DNA from: RGIG9060 sp052173655
GTDB taxonomy: Bacteria; Spirochaetota; Spirochaetia; Treponematales; Treponemataceae
DNA: 17,339 nucleotides
Direction: 5' to 3'
Assembly (NCBI GenBank): GCA_052173655.1
Contig: JBQMYD010000010.1
Span: 1-17,339 of the forward strand
Under the pieces are notes generated by a model that ran no database searches, was not told the origin of the DNA, and worked only from the letters and a program-made list of their open reading frames with translations. Below, piece by piece: positions 7,387 through 14,870 of the stretch. Both the position numbers and the translations under genes were made by a program. Position 1 is the stretch's first letter; every line of letters begins with the position of its first letter.

Positions 7387-7911
7387 GTGAATATTGAATT
7401 GTTAAACCTTATAAAAAACAGACGAAGGTGCCGCAAGTTTTCTTCAAAAAAAATCGAGCAAAATATTATCGAAAAAATTATTGAGTGTGCAAGATCGGCT
7501 CCTACGGGAATGAATTTTCAGACATTTTCCTTTGTTGTTATAAACGATTCTGAAAAAATAGCAAAATTGGCAAGTGCAGTCAGAACTGCCTTAAATCGTG
7601 GCAGTGATTACAATATGTATAATCCGGCTCTGTTGATTTTAACAACTAATAAAAAAGAAAGCCGTTTTAGAGAAGTTGATAATGCATGTGCTATGCAAAA
7701 TATCTATTTAGCCTGCGAAGCACTTGATTTAGGTTGTGTTTGGATTAACCAGATAAAAGATTGTCATGATGATTTTGCAGTACGTGAAATTTTAACAGAA
7801 CTTGGAGTACCTGAAGATCACGGCGTTTATGGAAGTGCCGCAATAGGATATAAGGCTGATGATTGGAGTGCAAAACAAAAAGAGCTGATAAGCAAGGTTA
7901 TTTTCAATTAA
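7387..7911 (+). CDS. Small nitroreductase-family FMN oxidoreductase
   Basis: A cytoplasmic flavoprotein of the nitroreductase superfamily, 174 aa, at the short end of the family. The N-terminal NLIKNRRRCRKFSSKKI matches the family's FMN-phosphate-binding R-R-S-x-R-x-F pattern. It is followed by ARSAPTGMNFQTFSFVVI (the SAPT.. FMN contact region), the C-terminal LDLGCVWINQI (the family's LGLG-type segment) and AAIGYKAD. The GTG start at 7387 places the family motif at the usual distance from the N-terminus. There is no SD, and the GTG lies 6 nt after a perfect -10 box, so the mRNA is probably leaderless. The physiological electron acceptor cannot be predicted; NAD(P)H-dependent reduction of nitro, quinone or similar substrates is the family norm. 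It has its own promoter and is not clearly operonic with either neighbour. Confidence 0.9.
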   Translation: MNIELLNLIKNRRRCRKFSSKKIEQNIIEKIIECARSAPTGMNFQTFSFVVINDSEKIAKLASAVRTALNRGSDYNMYNPALLILTTNKKESRFREVDNACAMQNIYLACEALDLGCVWINQIKDCHDDFAVREILTELGVPEDHGVYGSAAIGYKADDWSAKQKELISKVIFN

Positions 7912-7937
7912 AATTATAATTATTTATGATTTACAAA

Positions 7938-7970
7938 CTTCTAGAAGAATACTTAATTTAGGTATATACT
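7938..7970 (+). promoter_or_regulatory. Putative promoter and 10-bp palindrome upstream of the M16-like gene
   Basis: TATACT (7965-7970) lies 6 nt before the ATG at 7977, leaving no room for an SD. No good -35 hexamer is present. At the -35 distance is the perfect palindrome CTTCTAGAAG (7938-7947), which could bind an activator or repressor. Confidence 0.45.
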
Positions 7971-7976
7971 TTTTTC

Positions 7977-10793
7977 ATGAAAAAAATCTGTTTTTTAAAT
8001 ATCGTTTTTTGTACAATTCTTTTATTTTTATTTTCACAAAAAGCCTACTCTTACGATTTTGAACGTTTTATTTTGCAAAATGGTCTTGAAGTTTATTGCA
8101 TTCAAGACAACAATTCCCCTTCTTCAAGCGTATATTATATTAACCGTGCAGGTTTTTCAAAGCAAAATCCTCAGAATGCAGGTTTTTTTCAATTGTACTC
8201 AAATTTATTTTGGTCTACAAATCCTGACTTTCACAACAATAAAAAAAGCTTTATGCTTTCAGAAATAAAAAATATTTGCATGCAAGACCAAAGTCTTTAC
8301 AGTTTTTCAACACCTTCACGTTTTTTAAAAGATTCTCTTGAAATGCTGAAAAATCAACTTGAAAATCCAATTTTTGAAGATAAAACTATTGAACTTGAAT
8401 ATTCAAAAATGAAAAGCGACATAAAGGCAAAAGAAAAAGAAAGTGAATTTTTTATAAATGGCGCAATCGATTGGAAAGTTTTTTCAGATACTCCGTGGAA
8501 ACGTCCCGGAGGAATAAATCCTTCAGCCTTTTGTTCTCTAAAAATTGAACAAGTTAGGAGCATTCTTTTTTCAATACGTAAAAATTTTTATACACCGCAA
8601 AACAGTGCATTAATTATAACTTGCCCATATACAAAAAATGAAATTCTTGAATTGACAAAAACAATTTTTGAAAATTGGAAAAACACAGGAATTTCTTATA
8701 CACAAGATTTAAATACAATAAATTTTTCAAACCAAACACAAAAAAAATTTGTAATTGTTACCGATGCAATCAGTACAGAGTTTAATCAAATCGTTCTCCA
8801 ATATGCATCAAAAGCTTTTTTTGAATACGCTCAAAACATGGCTTCAGCCCAAATGGCAGCCGCTATTTTTGAAAAAAATTCTTCACGCTTTAAAAAAAAT
8901 CTTTGCAATGAAAAAAAGCTTGGAATTTTGGGAGAAGAATACATTAATACAAAATTTTTATCTCAAGGGGAAAATTCAAGAATAATAATTCAATCCCTTT
9001 TAAATGGAAATTCGGCAAATCCTGTTGAGCAGTATAAAATTTTTATAAAAAATATAAATTCATCAAAGAACTTTGATTTTGAAGAGGCAAATGCAGCAAA
9101 ACGTAGCTTTGAAGCACAAACACGACTTTCAGGAGATTCTGCAAAATTTTTTGCAAATTTTATTGCATATAACTGGGCATATAACAACGATCATACAGAA
9201 AATTCCCTTGAAAAACTGAGCTTTCTAATAGACGAAAGCAAAATTCAGCATGTTTTTTCGATAGATCCGTATGTTTTTATGCTTGTAAACCCTGAAACTT
9301 ACGAAAAATATAAAAAAGATTTTTCAAAAAATCATTGGCAAGCTATAACGCAAAAAAATGCATTTTGGTATAAAAATACCACTTTGACAAATCAAAATAC
9401 AAATTCTGGAACTGAAAAAAAAATATCTGATAATCTACCTGACTGTGCTGAAATTTCATCAAGGATAATTGAAAATATTGAAAAGAATTCATTTTCCTTT
9501 GAACTTGAAAATAAAATCCCTGTTTTTTGCTCTCTAAATCCACAAAGTTCTACATCCACAATTTTGCTTCAATTTGAAGGCGGAGAGAGTTCTTATGACA
9601 AGAAAAAACGCGGAATGGAAACAATTCTGCTCAAAAGCCTTGCACGCACAATTGAAGAACAAATTTTTAAAGCTTACAACACAGGAGCAATCATAGACAC
9701 AGGAAGTGTCGATGCCTATTCAAGAATTTACAAGGGGCAGATTGTAATTTCATGCACTTCACAAGATTTTTATTCCGTGTTGCAATGCATAAACACTGCA
9801 TTTATTTTTGGAAAAATTTCACCATACATGGAAGATGAACTTATTTATCTTGAAAGAGCCAAATGGCGTTTTATGAATAATACCCTTGATTTTCAACTCA
9901 AATGTAAAGCTCTAAGTGCATTTTATAAAGGCACCGAAATTGAAAACCTATTTAATTGCAATCAAGATATTTTACAAAATATAACATTCAGTGAAATAAA
10001 AAAACTTTACAACCAAAATTTAAATGCCGACAGAATAGGAATTGTTGTGACCGGAAATCCTAATTTAGATAAAGTCCAACTAAAGGAACTTTTTAATAAA
10101 TCTTTAGGAATGCTAAAATCACTTGATTTTGAAAAACCCGAACAAGCTGAAATTAGCTTTGCAGAACTTACACAGGTAAGCCGTCTAAAAAGAATATTCG
10201 GTTCTGATGTAAAAGCTGAAAATGCAGGGCCAAGACCTGAACATCTGATTCCTACAACAGAATTTAAAGACCCTGCCGTTGTGTTTATTTCCTGTCCTAA
10301 AAGAAAGTCTCAAGAATACGCAAATTTTATTTTAGCACTGAACTGCATTGTTCAAAGCATAAACAATGACTTTGAATTACAAGGAAAAAAAAGAATTGCA
10401 CAATCCGCTAAAATTATTGAGATTGCAGAACTTGACCAAATTATCGGAATTCAGTTTGATCAAATTATTGCAATAAAAGCTTTGTACAAATATTTTGCAC
10501 AAAAATGCTTTTCTTTTGGCAAGACAAATCTTTTACAAAATCAAAAAGGGCAAAAACAAATAGAAGACGGCAAAACTTTTTTTGAATCCTATATTTTTTT
10601 GGAATTGCAAAACAGCGAGTCTTGTGCAAAAAAGATAGCTTTGAACTACTGTTCTGAAGTGAGTGCTCTTTATCACATTGAGCTTTATAAAAATATTCAA
10701 AAATTAAATATTGAAGATTTGCAGGAAAGTTATGAAAAATGGCTTGCAGTACCGAAAATGTACTGGATTTTTTCTGCCGACAGTAAACAGTAA
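7977..10793 (+). CDS. Secreted M16 (insulinase/pitrilysin)-like protein without zinc motif
   Basis: 938 aa with a Sec signal peptide (MKKICFLNIVF... cleavage near KAYS, residue 25), so exported, probably periplasmic. The first lobe starts FERFILQNGLEVYCIQDN, which matches the start of M16 peptidases (x-L-x-N-G-L-x-V). Where active enzymes carry HxxEH (GxAHxLEHM), this protein has NAGFFQLYSNLFW (residues 67-79), with no His pair or Glu. A second M16-like lobe begins near residue 512 (IPVFCSLNPQSSTST... then FEGGESSYDKKKRGMETILL) and also lacks the motif. No HxxEH was found elsewhere in the protein. It is therefore probably a non-catalytic M16 homologue, which in other bacteria often pairs with an active partner or serves as scaffold or chaperone. 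No partner is nearby. There is no SD; a -10-like box lies 6 nt before the ATG. The family assignment is moderately sure, from fold-level pattern only. Confidence 0.75.
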   Translation: MKKICFLNIVFCTILLFLFSQKAYSYDFERFILQNGLEVYCIQDNNSPSSSVYYINRAGFSKQNPQNAGFFQLYSNLFWSTNPDFHNNKKSFMLSEIKNICMQDQSLYSFSTPSRFLKDSLEMLKNQLENPIFEDKTIELEYSKMKSDIKAKEKESEFFINGAIDWKVFSDTPWKRPGGINPSAFCSLKIEQVRSILFSIRKNFYTPQNSALIITCPYTKNEILELTKTIFENWKNTGISYTQDLNTINFSNQTQKKFVIVTDAISTEFNQIVLQYASKAFFEYAQNMASAQMAAAIFEKNSSRFKKNLCNEKKLGILGEEYINTKFLSQGENSRIIIQSLLNGNSANPVEQYKIFIKNINSSKNFDFEEANAAKRSFEAQTRLSGDSAKFFANFIAYNWAYNNDHTENSLEKLSFLIDESKIQHVFSIDPYVFMLVNPETYEKYKKDFSKNHWQAITQKNAFWYKNTTLTNQNTNSGTEKKISDNLPDCAEISSRIIENIEKNSFSFELENKIPVFCSLNPQSSTSTILLQFEGGESSYDKKKRGMETILLKSLARTIEEQIFKAYNTGAIIDTGSVDAYSRIYKGQIVISCTSQDFYSVLQCINTAFIFGKISPYMEDELIYLERAKWRFMNNTLDFQLKCKALSAFYKGTEIENLFNCNQDILQNITFSEIKKLYNQNLNADRIGIVVTGNPNLDKVQLKELFNKSLGMLKSLDFEKPEQAEISFAELTQVSRLKRIFGSDVKAENAGPRPEHLIPTTEFKDPAVVFISCPKRKSQEYANFILALNCIVQSINNDFELQGKKRIAQSAKIIEIAELDQIIGIQFDQIIAIKALYKYFAQKCFSFGKTNLLQNQKGQKQIEDGKTFFESYIFLELQNSESCAKKIALNYCSEVSALYHIELYKNIQKLNIEDLQESYEKWLAVPKMYWIFSADSKQ

Positions 10794-10831
10794 ACACTCA
10801 TCAAAAATAAAAGACATTCGTACAAACGAAT

Positions 10832-10872
10832 AAAAAAAGAGTTTTGAACTTTCGCTCAAAACTCTTTTTTTT
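10832..10872. terminator. Bidirectional intrinsic terminator between the M16-like gene and tRNA-Asn
   Basis: A perfect stem GAGTTTTGA (10839-10847) with TCAAAACTC (10856-10864), extended by A7 on the left pairing with T8 on the right, with an 8-nt loop. The A run and T run make it work on both strands, ending the plus-strand M16-like transcript and the minus-strand tRNA transcript. Confidence 0.9.
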
Positions 10873-10873
10873 G

Positions 10874-10946
10874 CTCCCCCGCCAGGGCTTGAACCAGGGA
10901 CCCACAGATTAACAGTCTGTTGCTCTACCGACTGAGCTACAGGGGA
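10874..10946 (-). tRNA. tRNA-Asn (anticodon GTT)
   Basis: A complete 73-nt cloverleaf on the minus strand: acceptor TCCCCTG/CGGGGGA with one G-T pair, D arm GCTC/GAGC with an 8-nt loop, anticodon stem ACAGA/TCTGT with loop CTGTTAA (anticodon GTT), and T arm with loop TTCAAGC and discriminator G. CCA is not encoded. The T stem (CCTGG/CCTGG) contains one apparent T-T mismatch in its middle. A strong promoter lies just upstream and a terminator just downstream, so it is transcribed as a single-gene unit. Confidence 0.95.
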
Positions 10947-10972
10947 ATATATCCATCACTGAATGTATAATA

Positions 10973-11001
10973 AATATACTAACTAAAAAAACTTATGTCA
11001 A
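10973..11001 (-). promoter_or_regulatory. Promoter of tRNA-Asn
   Basis: On the minus strand: perfect TTGACA (11001-10996), a 17-nt spacer, then TATATT (10978-10973, 5 of 6). Initiation near 10966 would give a leader of about 20 nt before the tRNA. It lies directly after the end of ffh. Confidence 0.8.
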
Positions 11002-11039
11002 TAAGATTATAATTTTTTTTATATATTGTGCAAAAAAAC

Positions 11040-12377
11040 TTACATTCCCGGTACGCCAAATTGTTGCATCATCCTTTGCTGCATCCCTTTATTTTTACTC
11101 ATTTTTTTCATCATCAGACGAGTTTTTTCAAAATGTTTTAAAAGTCTATTTACATCGGCAACGCAAGTTCCGCTACCCTTTGCAATTCGCTTTCTACGAC
11201 TCGGCCCTATAATCAAATGATTTGCTCTTTCTTTTTTTGTCATAGAAAGAATTATAGCTTCCTGATATTTCATCTGACTTGTATCGATATCCTGCTCACT
11301 TATCTTGTCAGCCATTCCAGGAATCATTTGCATAATACTTTCCATAGGTCCCATTTTTTTTACATTTTGAAGTTGTTCAAGCATGTCTTGCAAAGTAAAT
11401 TCGTTGCTTGCCATTTTTTTTGCAAGTCTTTCAGCCTCAGCCGCATCAATCGTTTCTTGAGCTTTTTCAACCAAGCTTACAACGTCACCCATGCCAAGTA
11501 TTCGACTTGCAATTCTATCCGGATGGAAAGGTTCAAAATCTTCTATTTTTTCACCGGTCCCGATAAACAAAATCGGAGTTCCGGTTACACTTTTTAAAGA
11601 AAGAGCCGCTCCACCTCTTGCATCTGAATCAAATTTTGTAAGAATTACACCCGTGAGAGACAACTCATCGTTAAATGATTTTGCAACATCAACTGCACTT
11701 TGACCTGTCATTGCATCTGCGACTAAAATCATCTCATCCGGATTAACTGCTTTTTTTACGTCAAAAATTTCTTTCATCATTTCGCCGTCAATTTGCAATC
11801 GTCCGGCAGTATCTATAATCAAGGTATTGCATCCGTTTTTCTTTGCAAAATCAACTGCATTTTTTGCAACTTTTACGGCATTTTTAGAATCTTCTTTGTA
11901 TACGGGAACTCCTATTTTTTCTCCCAAAACAGAAAGCTGCTCGATAGCTGCAGGACGTATAAGATCGCATGCAGCAAGCAATGGTTTCCTTCCATCTTTT
12001 TTTAACCTTGCAGCAAGTTTTGCAGCTGCTGTAGTTTTTCCTGCACCCTGTAAACCTACAAATAAAATTATACTTAGGGTATCAGGGCCTTTCAGTTGCA
12101 AATCTTTTTTTTGGTCACCTAAAAGAGCAATGAGTTTATCATTTAATATTTTTATAAATTGCTGACCGGGGTCAACGGAGCGTAAAACTTTTTCCCCTTT
12201 AGCTTCTTCAATTGTAGAATTTACAAAGCGACGTACAACTCTAAGGTTTACATCAGCCTCAAGCAAGGCTATCTTTATCTGTTCTACTGCATCTTCTATG
12301 TTTTTTTCTGTAATTGTCGATTTTCCGCTGATTTTTCGGAATACATCACTAAAACTATTTGAAATTTTTTCAAGCAT
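11040..12377 (-). CDS. ffh: Signal recognition particle GTPase Ffh (SRP54)
   Basis: The protein component of SRP, which binds 4.5S RNA and signal sequences on ribosomes and docks with FtsY for co-translational membrane insertion. 445 aa, normal length. It shows the N domain (1 to about 88), the G domain with P-loop GLQGAGKT (108-115), DTAGRLQID (189-197), TKFD (247-250) and RILGMGD, then the Met-rich M domain with RRKRIAKGSG and the C-terminal MMKKMSKNKGMQQRMMQQFG signal-binding region. The ATG at 12377 is 3 bp from the gpsA stop; its SD (AAAGGAG) lies in the last codons of gpsA, so translation is probably coupled. It is transcribed with gpsA. Nothing unusual. Confidence 0.98.
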   Translation of the reverse strand: MLEKISNSFSDVFRKISGKSTITEKNIEDAVEQIKIALLEADVNLRVVRRFVNSTIEEAKGEKVLRSVDPGQQFIKILNDKLIALLGDQKKDLQLKGPDTLSIILFVGLQGAGKTTAAAKLAARLKKDGRKPLLAACDLIRPAAIEQLSVLGEKIGVPVYKEDSKNAVKVAKNAVDFAKKNGCNTLIIDTAGRLQIDGEMMKEIFDVKKAVNPDEMILVADAMTGQSAVDVAKSFNDELSLTGVILTKFDSDARGGAALSLKSVTGTPILFIGTGEKIEDFEPFHPDRIASRILGMGDVVSLVEKAQETIDAAEAERLAKKMASNEFTLQDMLEQLQNVKKMGPMESIMQMIPGMADKISEQDIDTSQMKYQEAIILSMTKKERANHLIIGPSRRKRIAKGSGTCVADVNRLLKHFEKTRLMMKKMSKNKGMQQRMMQQFGVPGM

Positions 12378-12380
12378 AAA

Positions 12381-13424
12381 TTAGTACAATATCTCCTTTG
12401 CAAAGTTTTCAAAATTTTCTTCCTTATTTAAAATCTTGTAAAGACCGGTACAGATTGGAAGTTTTAAATTTTTTATTTGGCTTATTTGATGAATGTATTT
12501 ACAGGCAATAACACCTTCAGGAAGGTATCCTACTTCTTCAATTCTATTTATCAAATCATCCAAGTCGCTAAATTTATCAAGAATATCGGTTTTTATAATA
12601 TCCTTGCCGAAACGTCGATTTCTTCCGTATTTACTGCGACATGTTACATCCAAATCTCCAACTCCGCTAATCGAAGTGAAAGTTTCAGCATGAGTTGCTC
12701 CCATTGCAAATCCCAGAGTTTGAATTTCATTTAAACCTGCTGCAAGTAAAAAACTTTCGGCATTATCTCCAAAAATATCACTGGTTTCTGCAACAGCATC
12801 AAGACAACCATATGCAATTGCAATCACATTCTTTGCTGCAGCACAAACTTGAACCCCTATAATATCAAAACTTGAGTAAACCATAAGTCCGTGCCCCTTG
12901 ATCAACTCTCGGAATCTAATAGAATTTTTAGGATTTTCACAGGCAGAAATAAGACCCGTAAGTTTTCCTGCTGCAACCTCTTCTGCGTGGCTTGGTCCTG
13001 CAATATAGGTAACACCGCCTTTGTAAACTTCCGGCAAAACCTCTTCAAGTGTTTCAATAATTAAACGAGGCCCTTTATCCGAGGGTATAAACCCCTTTGC
13101 AAGAACACCTATACTTGTAGAACCGTCAGCTATGGAAGGCACGTCAAGAATCTGCTTAACGGTACTTGTAACAAATAATGACGGCGTTGCGAGTATCAAA
13201 AACTCTTTATTTTCTGCAACTTTTTTTATGTCGATTGAGGCTTTTAAGTTTTTATGCAAAACATAGCCTTTAAGATACTTTTTATTTTCATGACTTTCGT
13301 TAATACTTTGTACAACATCTTCTTCTCTAGCCCAAATTTCAACATCATGACCGTTTACAGCAAGAGCAGTTGCAAACGCAGTCCCCCAAGCACCTGCACC
13401 GATTACACCTACAGTTTTCCCCAT
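12381..13424 (-). CDS. gpsA: NAD(P)-dependent glycerol-3-phosphate dehydrogenase
   Basis: Reduces dihydroxyacetone phosphate to sn-glycerol-3-phosphate for phospholipid synthesis; cytoplasmic. 347 aa, typical length. The N-terminal Rossmann fold carries GAGAWG (9-14). LAKGF (108-112) and AGPSHAEEVAAGK (142-154) are family signatures, and the catalytic Lys lies in CAAAKNVIAIAYG (K198). LGFAMGATHAETFTSISGVG followed by DLDVTC and GRNRRFG complete the C-terminal domain. The ATG at 13424 has a GAGG SD at 7 nt. It is the first gene of a two-gene operon with ffh, expressed from a TATAAT promoter in the divergent region. Confidence 0.97.
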   Translation of the reverse strand: MGKTVGVIGAGAWGTAFATALAVNGHDVEIWAREEDVVQSINESHENKKYLKGYVLHKNLKASIDIKKVAENKEFLILATPSLFVTSTVKQILDVPSIADGSTSIGVLAKGFIPSDKGPRLIIETLEEVLPEVYKGGVTYIAGPSHAEEVAAGKLTGLISACENPKNSIRFRELIKGHGLMVYSSFDIIGVQVCAAAKNVIAIAYGCLDAVAETSDIFGDNAESFLLAAGLNEIQTLGFAMGATHAETFTSISGVGDLDVTCRSKYGRNRRFGKDIIKTDILDKFSDLDDLINRIEEVGYLPEGVIACKYIHQISQIKNLKLPICTGLYKILNKEENFENFAKEILY

Positions 13425-13461
13425 TTTATACCTCGATTAAATTTTTTGGCTTTTAAATACA

Positions 13462-13490
13462 ATTATAATTCAGCACTCTTGTAAAGACAA
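13462..13490 (-). promoter_or_regulatory. Promoter of gpsA-ffh
   Basis: On the minus strand: TTGTCT (13490-13485, 4 of 6), a 17-nt spacer and perfect TATAAT (13467-13462). Its -35 overlaps the -35 of the opposite promoter for the YihY-like gene. Confidence 0.6.
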
Positions 13491-13512
13491 GAAAAAATCC
13501 ATGTGCTATACT
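13484..13512 (+). promoter_or_regulatory. Extended -10 promoter of the YihY-like gene
   Basis: AAGACA (13484-13489), a 17-nt spacer and TATACT (13507-13512) preceded by TGC, i.e. an extended -10. Eight bases then separate it from ATG 13521, so the transcript would begin within one or two bases of the start codon. The region includes the inverted repeat CTTGT-AAAG-ACAAG (13478-13491). Confidence 0.55.
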
Positions 13513-13520
13513 AAAATATA

Positions 13521-14825
13521 ATGAAAATTGAAAAAAAACAAGATAAAAAGAATCGAAAAAGTATAGGGCAATTTTTATATTTAACCTCTAAATTTTTTGT
13601 AAAAAATAATTTAACAACTTATGCTTCAGCGTGTTCTTTGGGTTTTTTGTTTTCTTTTATCCCAATAATATTGATAATAGCTTTGTTTTTGGTTAATTTT
13701 TTTCACACCTCACCGGATATTTTTTTTCAATTTTTTGATTTATCCGCAATTTTTGTTGATCCTGATAAAATAGAAGGGATTGCAAGCCAATTAACAGAAA
13801 CAGAAAAAATAAGTATATTAACGATTGTTCTTATAGTTTCAATTTTTTGGATGGGGCAAAGATTTTTCTTTTCGATAGAAAAAGGAATAAAAACAATTTT
13901 TCACTTGGGAACAGCAATAAAGAGGCGTCCTGCAATAGAAAAAGTTTTGCTTATTTTTGGCGAAATTATTCTTGTTGTTGCTACGGCTCTATTGTTGTTC
14001 ATGTTTATTACTGCAAAAGCGATTTTTTCAAGACAGGTAATTTTAAACAAATTTATTTTACCTTATTTTCCTAATTTTTTGATTTCTACAATAAAAAATA
14101 GATTTTTTAACCTAATTCCATATTTATATATAACAATCCTTTCTGCAACCATGTATAAGCTGGCGTCAGGTTCAAAACCTGCATGGAAAATTTGTTTTTT
14201 AACATCTATTATAAATTCTGCAATTTTTTTATTCATAACATTTTTGCTTGGAAAATTTATGAATATTGCAAGGTACAATTTGGTTTACGGGGTGTTAAGT
14301 AATTTGATCATCGTACTTTTTGAAGTGTACATTTACTTCACGCTATTCTTTTTTTCTGCACAAGGAATTTTTGTATATCAATTTTTTGACTCCCTTCTCT
14401 TGAGTGAAGTATACCTATGGCAGCCCGATTCCGGATTTTATTTAAAAGAAATCGTAAAACACTACCTTTTTGCAGATCCAAGACAGTTGATTTCACAGGA
14501 AAACCAACGCCTTACTTTTGAAAGTTCATCAATTGTATATAAAGAAAATTCCGATCCTGAAGGTATTTATTACATAGTTGAAGGCTCTATAAAACTTTAC
14601 AGGGAAAATTACATAGGCTATGCACAAACCGGAGATTTTTTTGGTGATTACGATTGTATTTTGGAGCAAAAACACACATTAACAGTTGAAACGATAGGAA
14701 AAACAACATTAATTTTTATTAAAAAAAATCAATTTGCACAGCTTATAGAAAGCAACCCTGAAATCTCGCAAAAAGTTTTAGGAAACCTCAGTCAGCATAT
14801 TTATAACGTTTATGGACGCAAATAG
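13521..14825 (+). CDS. YihY/BrkB-family membrane protein with C-terminal cNMP-binding-like domain
   Basis: 434 aa. Residues about 15-290 form a polytopic membrane domain of the YihY/BrkB type (formerly misnamed RNase BN): it opens with FFVKNNLTTYASACSLGFLF, contains several hydrophobic segments, and holds IFWMGQRFFFSIEKGIKTIF and the later YNLVYGVLSNLIIVLFEVYI with the usual GxLxxxIxxLL-like spacing. Residues about 310-430 look like a CAP_ED (cyclic-nucleotide-binding) beta-roll: GIYYIVEGSIKLYRENYIGY, TGDFFGDYDCILEQKHTLTV, TTLIFIKKNQFAQLIES. The family's FGE is FGD here, and the Arg that normally contacts the cyclic phosphate is not evident, so nucleotide binding is uncertain. There is no SD; the start abuts a -10 box. 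The transport or other role of the membrane domain is unknown. Confidence 0.82.
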   Translation: MKIEKKQDKKNRKSIGQFLYLTSKFFVKNNLTTYASACSLGFLFSFIPIILIIALFLVNFFHTSPDIFFQFFDLSAIFVDPDKIEGIASQLTETEKISILTIVLIVSIFWMGQRFFFSIEKGIKTIFHLGTAIKRRPAIEKVLLIFGEIILVVATALLLFMFITAKAIFSRQVILNKFILPYFPNFLISTIKNRFFNLIPYLYITILSATMYKLASGSKPAWKICFLTSIINSAIFLFITFLLGKFMNIARYNLVYGVLSNLIIVLFEVYIYFTLFFFSAQGIFVYQFFDSLLLSEVYLWQPDSGFYLKEIVKHYLFADPRQLISQENQRLTFESSSIVYKENSDPEGIYYIVEGSIKLYRENYIGYAQTGDFFGDYDCILEQKHTLTVETIGKTTLIFIKKNQFAQLIESNPEISQKVLGNLSQHIYNVYGRK

Positions 14826-14862
14826 CGTTTTTTGGTATACTTTCTACCATCTAAACTAGGAG
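14813..14862 (+). promoter_or_regulatory. Promoter and SD of guaA
   Basis: TGGACG (14813-14818, 4 of 6), a 17-nt spacer and TATACT (14836-14841), then an AGGAG SD (14858-14862) 8 nt before ATG 14871. The SD decides the guaA start in favour of 14871 over an upstream TTG frame extension at 14832. Confidence 0.5.
14816..14833 (+). terminator. Weak hairpin/T-run after the YihY-like gene
   Basis: ACGC (14816-14819), loop AAATA, GCGT (14825-14828), followed by T5; two more G-T pairs could extend the stem. It overlaps the stop codon and the putative guaA promoter, so it is at most a weak terminator. Confidence 0.3.
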
Positions 14863-14870
14863 TTTACTTT

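Noticed and set aside
10465..10797. Minus-strand frame of 110 codons opposite the end of the M16-like gene
   Set aside because: Antisense shadow; it lies between the shared terminator and a long supported gene, with no SD or family match.
11217..11597. Plus-strand frame of about 126 codons opposite ffh
   Set aside because: Antisense shadow of a certain gene; composition and residues look non-coding and there is no SD.
14832..14870. TTG at 14832 as guaA start
   Set aside because: The ATG at 14871 has a good AGGAG SD and matches the usual GuaA N-terminus; the upstream extension overlaps the promoter.
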